A stretch of 64,000 bases of DNA, from the NCBI GenBank assembly GCA_934271735.1, contig CAKQSB010000002.1:62001-126000 (forward strand), written 5' to 3'. The notes below the pieces were generated by a model that was not told where the DNA came from, did no database searches, and saw only the letters and a program-made list of their open reading frames with translations. The DNA comes from an uncultured Clostridia bacterium (GTDB lineage: Bacteria; Bacillota; Clostridia; Christensenellales; Borkfalkiaceae). Below are positions 32,792-41,758 of the stretch, in pieces (the first letter of the stretch is position 1; every line of letters begins with the position of its first letter). Position numbers and translations under genes: made by a program.

Positions 32792-34177
32792 ATGAAAAAG
32801 CTTAATCCGCTTTTAAAAAACGCCGCGATTATTTCCGTCGGCGGGCTTATCGTCAAGCTTCTCGGCGCATTTTACAGAATACCGCTCAATAACATTCTGA
32901 AAGCCGACGGACTCGGAATTTATCAGACGGCATTCCCGCTCTACCTCATACTTATGACTTTTTCGGGGGCGGCGGCAACGAACGCGATAACGAAAATAGT
33001 TGCTTCGGGCGAAAACGGCGAAGCGGTCGTTAAAAAAGCCTTCGCTCTCATTTTGCCGACAGGTTTTTTAGGCTGGTTGTTTATGACTTTTTTTTCGGGA
33101 ATACTGTCGGATTTACAAGGCAACCCCCGGGCAAAATTATCATATATCGCGCTTGCGCCGTCACTCGTTTTCGTAAGCGCGATTTCTGTTCTGAGGGGAT
33201 ATTTTCAAGGCAAAAACAATATGAAACCGACTGTTTTTTCTCAGGTCACGGAACAAACGGTTAAAATCGGAGCCGGGCTTCTGCTTTGTTGCTTTTTCTC
33301 CGCCACTCCGCAAAGCGGCGCGTTTTTCGCCTGTTTCGCAGTCTCTTTAAGCGAGCTTTGCGCTTTGATTTATCTTATCGCGAAATTCCGAAGATATCCC
33401 GATAAAACTTTCTGTTTGAACGAAAAATACCCCGTTAAACGACTTATAGGGCAACTTTTGCCTATCGCTTTGACTTCCTGCGTTCTGCCGCTCGCAAAGG
33501 TTTTCGACAGTTTCACGGCGATAAATATTTTAAACCGTTACGCTAAAGACGCCAACGGTTTATACGGATTATATTCCGGAAGTGTGGAATCTTTAATCGG
33601 TATGCCCGTGGCGGTTTGTTACGGGATTGCGGCGAGCGTTCTGCCGAGCTTAACTTCGGCTAACACGAAAGGAAAAACCGCGGACGCGAAAAACATAGTC
33701 GTTCAGGCGTTTTCGTATACTCTGTTTTTATCCGCGCTCGCTTTCGCCGCTATCGCGTTCTTTCCCAATCTGATTATAAAAATTCTTTTTTCGGGGCTTT
33801 CCGTTGAAAGCAAAAAGATTTTATCGGGGCTTATCGTGTTTTCTTCGATAAACGTGGTTTTACTATCTGTCATTCAGACGGAAACGTCCGTTCTGGTCGC
33901 AAGCGGAAAACCTTATGCGCCCGCGATAAGCCTTGCCGCAGGGTTCGCAGTGAAAGCCGTAACCCAGATTTTCCTTCTGAAAAACCCGAATTTAAACGTT
34001 TTCGGTATATTATATTCCGATATACTCTGTTATTTTGTTGCAGTTTTCACCGATTTGGTATATATTATTTCTATATACAAAACGAGGAGCGAACAAAATG
34101 AAACTGACTCTTGCGGGGGCGGGCGTAACGCCGGGCGATTTGTCGCTGAAAACCTTGGAAGCGATAAAAAAATCTGA
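32792..34177 (+). CDS. SpoVB/MATE-like lipid flippase
   Basis: The 461-residue membrane protein has about 12-14 helices and opens LLKNAAIISVGGLIVKLLGAFYRIPL, the usual start of SpoVB/MurJ-like polysaccharide exporters in spore formers. Such proteins move lipid-linked precursors across the membrane, possibly for spore cortex. The last 27 residues (beyond KTRSEQ) are read across the start of the next gene, so the two coding regions overlap by 80 bases in different frames; the hydrophilic tail may be dispensable or the result of a lost stop codon. Confidence 0.85.
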   Translation: MKKLNPLLKNAAIISVGGLIVKLLGAFYRIPLNNILKADGLGIYQTAFPLYLILMTFSGAAATNAITKIVASGENGEAVVKKAFALILPTGFLGWLFMTFFSGILSDLQGNPRAKLSYIALAPSLVFVSAISVLRGYFQGKNNMKPTVFSQVTEQTVKIGAGLLLCCFFSATPQSGAFFACFAVSLSELCALIYLIAKFRRYPDKTFCLNEKYPVKRLIGQLLPIALTSCVLPLAKVFDSFTAINILNRYAKDANGLYGLYSGSVESLIGMPVAVCYGIAASVLPSLTSANTKGKTADAKNIVVQAFSYTLFLSALAFAAIAFFPNLIIKILFSGLSVESKKILSGLIVFSSINVVLLSVIQTETSVLVASGKPYAPAISLAAGFAVKAVTQIFLLKNPNLNVFGILYSDILCYFVAVFTDLVYIISIYKTRSEQNETDSCGGGRNAGRFVAENLGSDKKI

Positions 34178-35504
34178 CAAAATAATCCTCAGAACAGACG
34201 AAACGAGGCTCGGAGAATGGCTGAAAACCTTGGGATTCGAATACGAATCGCTCGACAGAATTTATCTTAAATCGAGGTCTTTTGCAACTTTAACGAAAAA
34301 CCTCGCGGCGGAAGTTCTGAAAGCGGCGAAAACGCAGGACGTTCTCTATCTCGTCGAGGGAGACGTAAAAGACGATATCTCCTGCTCGGAAATCCTGAAA
34401 AAAAGACCGGACGCCGAGATTATCCCGGGTGTTTCGAAAGCAGACTATTATCTCGATAAAGCGGCGGTTTACGGCAGGTACACCGCCCTTTCGGCGTACG
34501 ATATAGATAGCGGCAGATTGAGCCTTCCGCTCGTCGTTTACGATATCGATTCCGAGCTTATCGCAGCGAACGTGAAACTTGTGTTATCCGATATCTTCGG
34601 AGACGAAATCCCCTGCTATAAGTTCTTTAACGGCGATTTTAAGCAAATAAAGCTTTACGAATCGGACTACGGAAACGAGTTCGACGAAACGTCCGCGCTC
34701 GTTATAAAAGACTTACCTTTAACGCAAAAACAAAGGTTCGATTTAACCGACCTTCACGATATTTTAAAGGTCCTGCGCTCCGAAAACGGATGCCCGTGGG
34801 ATAAGGCTCAAACGCCGCTTACGATAAGGAGCAATACCTTAGAAGAGACTTACGAACTCCTCGACGCGGTCGAAAAAAAGGACGACGAGGCAATTATCGA
34901 AGAACTCGGAGATTTTATTTTGCAAGCCTTTTTCTACGTCTGTTTCGGCGAGGAAGACAAAACGTATACTCTATCCGACGTTACAAGCGGGATTTGCCGC
35001 AAACTGATTTCGAGACATACGCATATTTTCGGAAAAGATCACGCTTCGAGTTCCGCTCAGGCTCTCGACGTGTGGGAGAAAAACAAGCAAGCAGAAAAAG
35101 GGTTTTCGAGCGGAGCGGAATATCTCGAATCCGTTCCGAAGAGCTTCCCCGCGCTTTTGAGAGCGCATAAAGTCGGCTCGAGGTCGGGCAAATACAATAT
35201 GGACTTCTCGTCCGTAGAACAGGTTGCGGATAAGGTGAAAGAAGAATTCAACGAAGTCCTCGAAGAGGTCAAGGCAAAGAACAAACAAGGAATTTACGAG
35301 GAAGCGGGCGATCTTCTTTTCGCCGTAGTTTCGTTCGTAAGGCTTCTCGGCGTGAACGGCGAACTTGCTTTAAACGCCGCGACAGATAAATTTCTGAAAC
35401 GTTTCAGAAAGACCGAAGAACTTGTTTTAAAGGACGGAAAGAATATGAAAGAGCTTTCCGAAAAAGAACTGGATAAATATTACAATGAAGCTAAAAAGTA
35501 TTAA
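34098..35504 (+). CDS. mazG: YabN-type fusion: tetrapyrrole-methylase-like domain and MazG pyrophosphohydrolase
   Basis: The start is the ATG after AACGAGGAG. The 468-residue protein has an N-terminal domain (1-205) related to SAM-dependent tetrapyrrole methylases (LTLAGAGVTPGDLSLKTLEAI, YLVEGDV) and a C-terminal MazG domain (about 220-468) with LRSENGCPWDKAQTPLTIRSN followed by LEETYELLDA and EELGD metal-binding glutamates, and a second EE..E half. MazG removes abnormal nucleoside triphosphates. Length and order equal Bacillus YabN. Confidence 0.93.
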   Translation: MKLTLAGAGVTPGDLSLKTLEAIKKSDKIILRTDETRLGEWLKTLGFEYESLDRIYLKSRSFATLTKNLAAEVLKAAKTQDVLYLVEGDVKDDISCSEILKKRPDAEIIPGVSKADYYLDKAAVYGRYTALSAYDIDSGRLSLPLVVYDIDSELIAANVKLVLSDIFGDEIPCYKFFNGDFKQIKLYESDYGNEFDETSALVIKDLPLTQKQRFDLTDLHDILKVLRSENGCPWDKAQTPLTIRSNTLEETYELLDAVEKKDDEAIIEELGDFILQAFFYVCFGEEDKTYTLSDVTSGICRKLISRHTHIFGKDHASSSAQALDVWEKNKQAEKGFSSGAEYLESVPKSFPALLRAHKVGSRSGKYNMDFSSVEQVADKVKEEFNEVLEEVKAKNKQGIYEEAGDLLFAVVSFVRLLGVNGELALNAATDKFLKRFRKTEELVLKDGKNMKELSEKELDKYYNEAKKY

Positions 35505-36429
35505 AATCGGGAACTATAAAACCGAAAACAATGTGTTTTTAGCTCCGCTTGCGGGATTTTCCGATTACGCTATGCGCTCGATCTGCCTTTCTTACGGCGC
35601 GGGGCTTACGTTCACGGAAATGGTGAGCTGCAAAGGGCTTTTATACGATAACGAAAACACGAAAAACCTGCTTATCACCGCCCCGAACGAAAAGCTTAAA
35701 TGCGTGCAGATTTTCGGTAACGATCCCGAAATTATGCGACGCGCGCTCGAATCGAAACATCTCGAAAAATTTCAGATAGCCGATATAAATTTCGGCTGCC
35801 CTATGCCCAAAATTTTCAATAACGGCGAAGGCAGCTTTCTTATGCAAAACCCCGCTTTAGCCGAAAAAATCGTTTCGGAATGTAAAAAAAGCGGGAAGCC
35901 GATTACCTGTAAAATCCGTACAGGGTTATACGACGACAAGCCGCTTGCCGTCGACTTTGCCAAAGCCTTGGAACAAGGCGGCGCGGATATGATTACCATT
36001 CACGGAAGATCGAGAGAGAAAATTTACGCGGGCGAAGTAAACTATGATATAATCGCCGAAGTGAAACGCTCCGTTAAAATCCCCGTGATTGCCAACGGCG
36101 GAATTTTTACCGCGAAGGACGCCGAAGTTTTAATGAACGAAACAGGCGCGGACGGAGTTATGATTGCACGCGGCGCGCTCGAAAACCCGTGGATATTCGC
36201 CGATATTTTAAATATTCCGCATAACAACGATAAAGTCGGGCTCATATGCAGACATATCGATATGCTCAAAGAACACTTCGACGACGAACGGGCGACCGTC
36301 GGTTTCAGAAAACAACTCTGCTTATACATAAAAGGCGAAAAAAATTCGGCGGCGTTCAAACAAGCCGCGCTTAAAATCACAAGTTCGGACGAACTCAAAA
36401 AAGCCGTCCGCGAGTTTTACGCACGATAA
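35485..36429 (+). CDS. tRNA-dihydrouridine synthase
   Basis: The 314-residue TIM-barrel flavoprotein has the family motifs: VFLAPLAGFSDYAMRSIC, TEMVSCKGL, FGNDPE, DINFGCPMPKIF with the catalytic cysteine, CKIRTG, TIHGRSR and ANGGIFT. It reduces uridines in the tRNA D-loop using FMN. The start overlaps the end of mazG by 20 bases. DusB type is likely but not certain. Confidence 0.93.
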   Translation: MKLKSIKIGNYKTENNVFLAPLAGFSDYAMRSICLSYGAGLTFTEMVSCKGLLYDNENTKNLLITAPNEKLKCVQIFGNDPEIMRRALESKHLEKFQIADINFGCPMPKIFNNGEGSFLMQNPALAEKIVSECKKSGKPITCKIRTGLYDDKPLAVDFAKALEQGGADMITIHGRSREKIYAGEVNYDIIAEVKRSVKIPVIANGGIFTAKDAEVLMNETGADGVMIARGALENPWIFADILNIPHNNDKVGLICRHIDMLKEHFDDERATVGFRKQLCLYIKGEKNSAAFKQAALKITSSDELKKAVREFYAR

Positions 36430-36522
36430 CGAGTTTACGCACGGCAAATAAAAACAAAATTACCCCGACGTTTTTATAACATTTCCCCCTTTAATCGGAA
36501 TAAACTGAACAGGAGGGACAAT

Positions 36523-37164
36523 ATGAAAGCGAAAGTTATAAATTGCGGCTCGACGGTTATAAAAAAAGCGCGCAGAAATCAGGATTACAATCTTATCGTT
36601 ATGGGCTTCAACGGTCCGGAAACGGTTAAATACAGAAAGGAACTTGCGGGCGAAACGACAAAACTCAAAGACCTTGCCGCTTACTCCGAAAACACTCGGA
36701 AAACGCTTATTTCGGCTTTCGACACCGATAATTACGGCATTATAAAACACTCCGCGGGAATTTTCGATTGCGGAAAACTGCTCGGCATAAGCGATATGAC
36801 GGTTTCTTATGATACAAGTCCGTATATGCCCGGCGCGCACGGAAAACTTTACGACACGCTTGCAGGCAAATTCGCCGTGGCTATCGGAGACGATCTTTAC
36901 CGCTACGAACTTTTCAAATCGTTCGCGGTTTGCGGCGCGGAATTCGTCGTCGTTATAAGAAAAGGCGACGCAAGCGAGATAAATACAGTCCTTTTAAGGG
37001 CATACTCCTATCTGCTCGGCTTTCCGATTCTCCTCGTTTGCAACGACAAAGCGTTATGCTCGAACGTGAAAGGCGAGATTGTTTCTCCCGACGAGGACGT
37101 TTTCGAACTTACTCCCCTGTTCGATTTTTCGCTCAAAACGACAAAAATAAAATTCAATAAATAA
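36523..37164 (+). CDS. nitrilase-fold protein lacking the catalytic cysteine
   Basis: The 213-residue protein matches the second half of the nitrilase superfamily: a GKLLGISDMTVSYDT strand pair, YDTLAGKFAVAIGDDLYRYELFKSFAVCGAEFVVVI, and a late PILLVCNDKA. In active nitrilases the strand after G-K ends in a cysteine followed by D; here that place is glycine (VAIGDDL). The first half of the domain is short. It is probably a non-catalytic relative. It lies between dihydrouridine synthase and trmL genes with its own GGAGGG site. Confidence 0.55.
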   Translation: MKAKVINCGSTVIKKARRNQDYNLIVMGFNGPETVKYRKELAGETTKLKDLAAYSENTRKTLISAFDTDNYGIIKHSAGIFDCGKLLGISDMTVSYDTSPYMPGAHGKLYDTLAGKFAVAIGDDLYRYELFKSFAVCGAEFVVVIRKGDASEINTVLLRAYSYLLGFPILLVCNDKALCSNVKGEIVSPDEDVFELTPLFDFSLKTTKIKFNK

Positions 37165-37288
37165 CCGCGGCGGCGATTTTCAGGCTTGGCGTATCGAAAT
37201 ATGTCGAGTTTTACATAATCCGCTTTGCCGCAGGTCGGTCGCCGTCGTTTACACATTCCGACATTAAAGGCGAACCGAAAGGAAAATT

Positions 37289-37783
37289 ATGTTCAATATA
37301 GTACTTGTAGAACCCGAAATTCCGCAGAACACCGGAAACATTTCAAGAACCTGCGCGGCAACGCACAGCGTTCTGCACCTCGTGAGACCTCTCGGTTTCG
37401 AGATCTCGGACAGAACCTTAAAGCGCGCGGGGCTTGACTACTGGCAATATCTCGACGTGAGATATTACGACAGTTTTGCCGAGCTTTACGAAAAATATTC
37501 CGCCGAAGCGAATTTCTATTTTCTCTCCACCAAGGGCGCAAAAGTTTATTCCGACATTAAATTTAAAGACGGCGACTTTCTCGTGTTCGGAAAAGAGTCA
37601 CACGGACTGCCGGAACCCCTTTTAAAAGAACATTACGACAACACGCTGAGAATTCCCATGTGGCAGAATTTAAGAAGCCTTAATCTATCCAATTCGGTCG
37701 CGATTACTCTTTACGAGGCGTTACGTCAGACGGATTTTAACGGGCTTAACCCCGAGGGTCATCTCACGGGAAGGCTCGATTAA
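37289..37783 (+). CDS. trmL: tRNA (cytidine(34)-2'-O)-methyltransferase
   Basis: The 164-residue SPOUT methyltransferase opens FNIVLVEPEIPQNTGNISRTCAA, has LHLVRPLGFEISDRTLKRAGLDYW, FGKESHGLPE and a C-terminal RIPMWQNLRSLNLSNSVAI knot. It methylates the wobble ribose of certain leucine tRNAs. A tRNA-Leu gene lies 0.9 kb downstream, which may be chance. AAAGGAAAA precedes the ATG. Confidence 0.95.
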   Translation: MFNIVLVEPEIPQNTGNISRTCAATHSVLHLVRPLGFEISDRTLKRAGLDYWQYLDVRYYDSFAELYEKYSAEANFYFLSTKGAKVYSDIKFKDGDFLVFGKESHGLPEPLLKEHYDNTLRIPMWQNLRSLNLSNSVAITLYEALRQTDFNGLNPEGHLTGRLD

Positions 37784-37793
37784 GGAGGTCGAT

Positions 37794-38471
37794 ATGGGTT
37801 ATCATATAGGAACTATGCTCATTTACGAGCATTTCGACGAAGGAAATATATGCCCCCTTTGCAGAATCAGAAACGTTATAAACGAACGGCTCACCGAACA
37901 ATATCTCGGCGAGGGCGTTATGGAAGATTCGACGAGAAAAGAGGTCAACGAACTCGGGTTTTGCGAAAGTCATTTCGACAAACTTTACTCTATGCCCTCG
38001 AAACTCGGACTTGCTCTGCAAATTTCCACCCGTCTTAAAAAGAAAACGGACAAGCTTATTTACAAGCCCGCGAACGGCAAAGCCGCAAAGAAACAGGCGG
38101 AAAAGTTACTGGAAGCAAATCGGACGTGCGTTATCTGCAAGTATCTCGACGACACGATGACGAGATATTACAAAACCATTTCGCACGTTTACAGAGACGA
38201 TCCGAATTTTAAAGCCCGTATAGAGGGCGGCAACGGATTTTGTCTCGAACACTATGCGAAGCTTATCGAAAACTCTTCCGAAGCGGGCGGCAAACAAGGC
38301 GAATATCTGGACGTTTTATATTCGTCAATGCGAAAAAGGCTCGACAGACTCGAAAATTCCATCGACGAATTTTGCGATCACCACGATTACAGAAAGACGG
38401 CTACGCCTATGCCGAAAGAAGCCGAAGCTTCATTAAAGGACGCGAAACAGATAATTTACGGCAAAAAATAA
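37794..38471 (+). CDS. DUF6062-family protein with two cysteine/histidine clusters
   Basis: The 225-residue cytoplasmic protein opens with CPLCRIRNVINERLTEQYLGEGVMED and then FCESHF; a second set has CVICKYLDDTMTRYYKT and FCLEHY. Each set is C-x2-C plus C-x2-H, so two zinc sites are likely. The family is widespread in Clostridia with no known function. It follows trmL by 10 bases with a strong AAGGAGG site. Confidence 0.75.
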   Translation: MGYHIGTMLIYEHFDEGNICPLCRIRNVINERLTEQYLGEGVMEDSTRKEVNELGFCESHFDKLYSMPSKLGLALQISTRLKKKTDKLIYKPANGKAAKKQAEKLLEANRTCVICKYLDDTMTRYYKTISHVYRDDPNFKARIEGGNGFCLEHYAKLIENSSEAGGKQGEYLDVLYSSMRKRLDRLENSIDEFCDHHDYRKTATPMPKEAEASLKDAKQIIYGKK

Positions 38472-38573
38472 CTTCTTTTTATGTAATAAAAGCCCGTTGA
38501 AAGCGAAAATAAATCCCGTTTGCGGTTTTTTAAAAAAATGTTGTAATTTTTTTGAAAAACCGCTTAAAAACGT

Positions 38574-38602
38574 TTGACAAGTTTTTTAAAAAATAGTATT
38601 AT
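38574..38602 (+). promoter_or_regulatory. sigma-A promoter of tRNA-Leu
   Basis: TTGACA (38574-38579), a 17-base spacer and TATTAT (38597-38602) lie about 50 bases before the tRNA. Confidence 0.85.
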
Positions 38603-38655
38603 AACTGAGCAATATCGGTTGAGTTGCAAGGCTTTGCGGCTTGATTGGTATTTAT

Positions 38656-38741
38656 GCGGTCGTGGCGGAATTGGCAGACGCATAAGACTAAGGATCTTAT
38701 GAGGCTTTCTCGTGCAGGTTCAAGTCCTGTCGACCGCACCA
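38656..38741 (+). tRNA. tRNA-Leu, anticodon AAG
   Basis: The acceptor arms GCGGTCG and CGACCGC pair perfectly; a D arm (GCG/CGC), anticodon stem TAAGA/TCTTA, a long type-II variable arm and a T arm (GCAGG TTCAAGT CCTGT) follow, and CCA is encoded. The seven-base anticodon loop CTAAGGA puts AAG at 34-36, reading CUU (and CUC/CUA if A34 becomes inosine). A34 is unusual in bacterial tRNAs other than tRNA-Arg. Confidence 0.93.
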
Positions 38742-38742
38742 G

Positions 38743-38781
38743 AACGATGGTCTGTAAGCTAGCTTACAAACCATCGTTTTT
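38743..38781 (+). terminator. terminator of tRNA-Leu
   Basis: AACGATGG...GTAAGCTAGCTTAC...CCATCGTT forms a long hairpin followed by TTTTT. Confidence 0.88.
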
Positions 38782-38833
38782 CATTTACTTAAAAGAAATT
38801 TTTTGCAATCTGTCTTTTTTCATAGGAGAGAAA

Positions 38834-39115
38834 ATGATACATCACATAATCGTTAAATGGAAAGAAAACGAAGATAAAAACAAATTGAACGAAGCGGCGA
38901 AAAAACTTTTCGTAAATGTAGGCAATATTCCGTATATCGAAAAAATCGAGATAAAAGAAAACGTTATTCCGAGAGATAACAGATATGATTTAATGATAGC
39001 GGTTTTTATGGATAAATCCGCGTTGCCCATATGGGACGAAAGCGAGCTGCACTTAAAATGGAAAGAAGATTTCGGAAAATTTATCGAAAAGAAATGTATT
39101 TTCGACTGCGAATAA
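38834..39115 (+). CDS. Dabb-domain (stress-responsive barrel) protein
   Basis: The 93-residue protein starts at the ATG after AGGAGAG. It has the ferredoxin-like Dabb pattern: MIHHIIVKWKENED at the start, a helix, then YDLMIAVFMDKSALPIWDESELHLKW. Such small dimeric proteins are of mostly unknown function, some linked to stress or to aromatic-compound chemistry. It stands alone between the tRNA and a terminator. Confidence 0.75.
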   Translation: MIHHIIVKWKENEDKNKLNEAAKKLFVNVGNIPYIEKIEIKENVIPRDNRYDLMIAVFMDKSALPIWDESELHLKWKEDFGKFIEKKCIFDCE

Positions 39116-39138
39116 ATTTTTAACCGACAACACTAAGC

Positions 39139-39180
39139 GGCGGTCGGGCTTTAAAAAGCCCGACCGCCGTATTTTTATTT
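39139..39180 (+). terminator. terminator after the Dabb gene
   Basis: GGCGGTCGGGCTTT pairs with AAAGCCCGACCGCC, followed by an AT-rich T tract. The ylmH-like gene converges on it from the other side. Confidence 0.85.
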
Positions 39181-39193
39181 ATATTAAGAAAAA

Positions 39194-39931
39194 TCACTTA
39201 TATACGTTTAATTTTACGTAAAGCTTGCCTTTTTTGGAAGTTCCGCCCTCGGATACAAACACGAACTTTCCTTTTCCCCTCACGGTTATAACGTCTCCGC
39301 CCTTTAAAGCCTTTTCGCCTTTTTCGAGCTGTTTGCCGTTAAGCGCAACAAATCCGCTTTTGAAAAGCGCGGAGCTTTCCTCTCTCGAAAAATTGTAAAG
39401 CCGCGAAATCACCGCGTCGGCGCGGTTCGAAGCGACGCTGATTTCCGTTTCCTCGGTTTTCGGGTGAATGGTTTCGGGCAGTCTGTCCGTTTCCGTCACG
39501 ATAACGGGATTTCTCGAAACGGTTTTAAGTTCCGACAAAATAAGCGGAGCTACGCTTTCGTGAACGTAGATATACGCATTTCCCCCGTCGATAAAAATAT
39601 CGCCCGTTTTATCGCGTTCGATACCGAGATTAAGCGTTGCGCCCAGAACGTCTCTATGAGTTACGGGAACTGCGAATTTGCCCGCCGTTGTGGATATTTT
39701 AAGGAGTTTTACGGGAAATTCTTCCTCGTAACCGAGTTCGTCCTTATCGCCGAATCTCGCCATCGTTCTTTCCGAAAACTCATTGCCGCCGAAAAAAGTA
39801 ACGTATCTTTTATCAATCGTTCTTTCGATTTCCTCCGCTTTCGACGGGCTTAAAAAATCCGTGAACGTAAAAATATTTCTCGAAAAACTTCTTTCATACA
39901 ATTCGTTAATTCTGTTTTCAAAATCGCTCAT
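39194..39931 (-). CDS. YlmH-like S4-domain RNA-binding protein
   Basis: The 245-residue protein has the YlmH layout: an N-terminal domain (FTDFLSPSKAEEIERTIDKR, FFGGNEFSERTMARFGD), a middle domain containing THRDVLGATLNLGIERDKTGDIFI, and a C-terminal S4 domain (about 168-230) with SRLYNFSREESSALFKSGFVALNG. In Bacillus the homologue binds ribosomes and helps rescue stalled translation. The gene stands alone here. Confidence 0.85.
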   Translation of the reverse strand: MSDFENRINELYERSFSRNIFTFTDFLSPSKAEEIERTIDKRYVTFFGGNEFSERTMARFGDKDELGYEEEFPVKLLKISTTAGKFAVPVTHRDVLGATLNLGIERDKTGDIFIDGGNAYIYVHESVAPLILSELKTVSRNPVIVTETDRLPETIHPKTEETEISVASNRADAVISRLYNFSREESSALFKSGFVALNGKQLEKGEKALKGGDVITVRGKGKFVFVSEGGTSKKGKLYVKLNVYK

Positions 39932-40025
39932 ATATTCATTTTAACACGCGGCGAGCGTTTTTCTCAAGTCTTTTTTCCGCTTTTCGGTAAAATAATAATT
40001 TTCGCTTACCCGTCACAGTTTTTGC

Positions 40026-40054
40026 TTTACTTTCCTATGAAAGCGTGATATACT
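40026..40054 (+). promoter_or_regulatory. promoter of the FAD-dependent protein gene
   Basis: TTTACT (40026-40031), a 17-base spacer and TATACT (40049-40054) precede the start codon by 44 bases. Confidence 0.7.
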
Positions 40055-40098
40055 TTGTCGTAAAAACTTTTTTACGAAAACTTTTACGGGAGACAATT

Positions 40099-41487
40099 AT
40101 GAATACCGACGTTTTGATAATCGGAGCAGGTCCTGCCGGAATTTTCACGGCGTTAGAACTTATCCGCAACGGCTACAAAGGAAAAATCACCATCGTCGAG
40201 AAAGGTTCGGCGATTGAAAAAAGAGTTTGTCCGAAGAAAAAAACCGGGCATTGTATGAACTGCAAGAACTGCGCCATCACCACCGGATTTTCGGGCGCGG
40301 GAGCTTTCTCGGACGGAAAACTTTCGCTTTCGAGCTATGTCGGCGGTTCTCTTCCCGATCAGATCGGTCACGATCTCGTTCAGAATACTATCGATTACGT
40401 TGACAGAATTTATCTCGAATTCGGCGCGGATACGAAAATCGAGGGCATAGACCACCCCGAAGAAATCAAACAGATAAGAAGAAAGGCGATAAGTGCGGGG
40501 CTTAAACTCGTTGATTGCCCCATTCGTCACCTCGGTACGGAAAAAGCGCAGGATATTTACTACGCTATCGAACAATATCTTATCCAGAACGGCGTTGAAA
40601 TGATTTTCAATACCGATTGCAAAAACGTCGTTATCGACGGCAGTGCCTGTAACGGCGCGATTATTTCCGTTAAAGGAACAGAAGAAACCATTTATTCGAA
40701 AAAGACCATAATCGCCACCGGAAGAAGGGGCGCGGAATGGCTCGAAACTATGTGTTCGGCGCACGGAATCGAACATCAGCCCTCTACCGTAGATATCGGT
40801 GTGAGAGTTGAGGTTCGCAACGAGGTTATGGAGGAGATAAACAAGGTTTTATACGAATCCAAGCTTATCGGCTACCCCGCTCCGTTCAGAAACAAAGTAC
40901 GGACTTTCTGTCAGAACCCGGGCGGCTACGTTGCGCAGGAAAATTACGACGACAACCTCGCAGTTGTAAACGGACACTCATATAAAGACAAAAAATCGGA
41001 CAACACAAACCTTTCCATTCTCTGCTCGCACAACTTCACGTATCCGTTCAATCAACCGATCGAATACGCGAAAAAGATAGGCGAACTCACGAATATGCTT
41101 GCGAACGGACATATTCTCGTTCAACGTTACGGCGATATTCTGGAAGGAAAGCGCACCTGGGAAAAGGAGCTTAGTCAGTCCAACGTTAAACCCACTCTGC
41201 CCGACGCGGTTGCGGGAGATATTACGGCGGCTATGCCTTACAGAACGCTTACCAACATTCTGCATTTCATCGAACAGCTCGACGTTGTGGTTCCCGGTTT
41301 TGCAAGCCCCGAAACCCTTCTTTATTCGCCCGAACTGAAATTTTACTCCAACAAAATCAAAATGGACGACGATTTCAACACAAACATCGCAAATCTCCAC
41401 TGTCTCGGAGACTCTTCGGGTTGGACAAGAGGACTTATGATGGCTTCCGTTATGGGTGTTTTAATGGCTCGTAAGCTTAAATTTTAA
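40099..41487 (+). CDS. FAD-dependent dehydrogenase, COG2509 type
   Basis: From the ATG after GGGAGA the protein has 462 residues. The FAD-binding Rossmann motif is VLIIGAGPAGIFTALEL. A cysteine cluster CPKKKTGHCMNCKNC (about 48-62) and GFSGAGAFSDGKLSLS follow, as in the uncharacterised COG2509 flavoproteins. The end has LGDSSGWTRGLMMASVMG, the second FAD contact. Substrate unknown. It is monocistronic, with its own promoter and a strong terminator. Confidence 0.85.
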   Translation: MNTDVLIIGAGPAGIFTALELIRNGYKGKITIVEKGSAIEKRVCPKKKTGHCMNCKNCAITTGFSGAGAFSDGKLSLSSYVGGSLPDQIGHDLVQNTIDYVDRIYLEFGADTKIEGIDHPEEIKQIRRKAISAGLKLVDCPIRHLGTEKAQDIYYAIEQYLIQNGVEMIFNTDCKNVVIDGSACNGAIISVKGTEETIYSKKTIIATGRRGAEWLETMCSAHGIEHQPSTVDIGVRVEVRNEVMEEINKVLYESKLIGYPAPFRNKVRTFCQNPGGYVAQENYDDNLAVVNGHSYKDKKSDNTNLSILCSHNFTYPFNQPIEYAKKIGELTNMLANGHILVQRYGDILEGKRTWEKELSQSNVKPTLPDAVAGDITAAMPYRTLTNILHFIEQLDVVVPGFASPETLLYSPELKFYSNKIKMDDDFNTNIANLHCLGDSSGWTRGLMMASVMGVLMARKLKF

Positions 41488-41526
41488 AAAAGAGTTTAAT
41501 TAAAAAAAGTTTAATTATATAAAAAG

Positions 41527-41568
41527 ACTGCAAACCCGACCTTTCCGATTGGGTTTGCAGTTTTTTTT
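41527..41568 (+). terminator. terminator of the FAD-dependent protein gene
   Basis: ACTGCAAACCC and GGGTTTGCAGT form an 11-bp stem followed by eight T residues. The next 190 bases, up to the convergent M64 gene, hold only weak hairpins. Confidence 0.92.
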
Positions 41569-41758
41569 AAAGCCGATCATCGCTTATTCTTCGGTAACGT
41601 TCACCTCTTCGGAAAGCTGCAAGGTTCGCAAACCGAAAAAAATCTTTTATATTAACAACTTTTTTAGAATCGGAGCCGTACGTATTGACTGCGAACGGCT
41701 CTTTGTTATCGGTTTACCTTATTTCTTTTTTATTGACGACGCTTTTATCGCAGCGATT

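Noticed and set aside
41580..41640. A short coding remnant on the minus strand (reading ...LQLSEEVNVTEE-stop)
   Set aside because: Too short, without a start or a family match, and interrupted shortly upstream.
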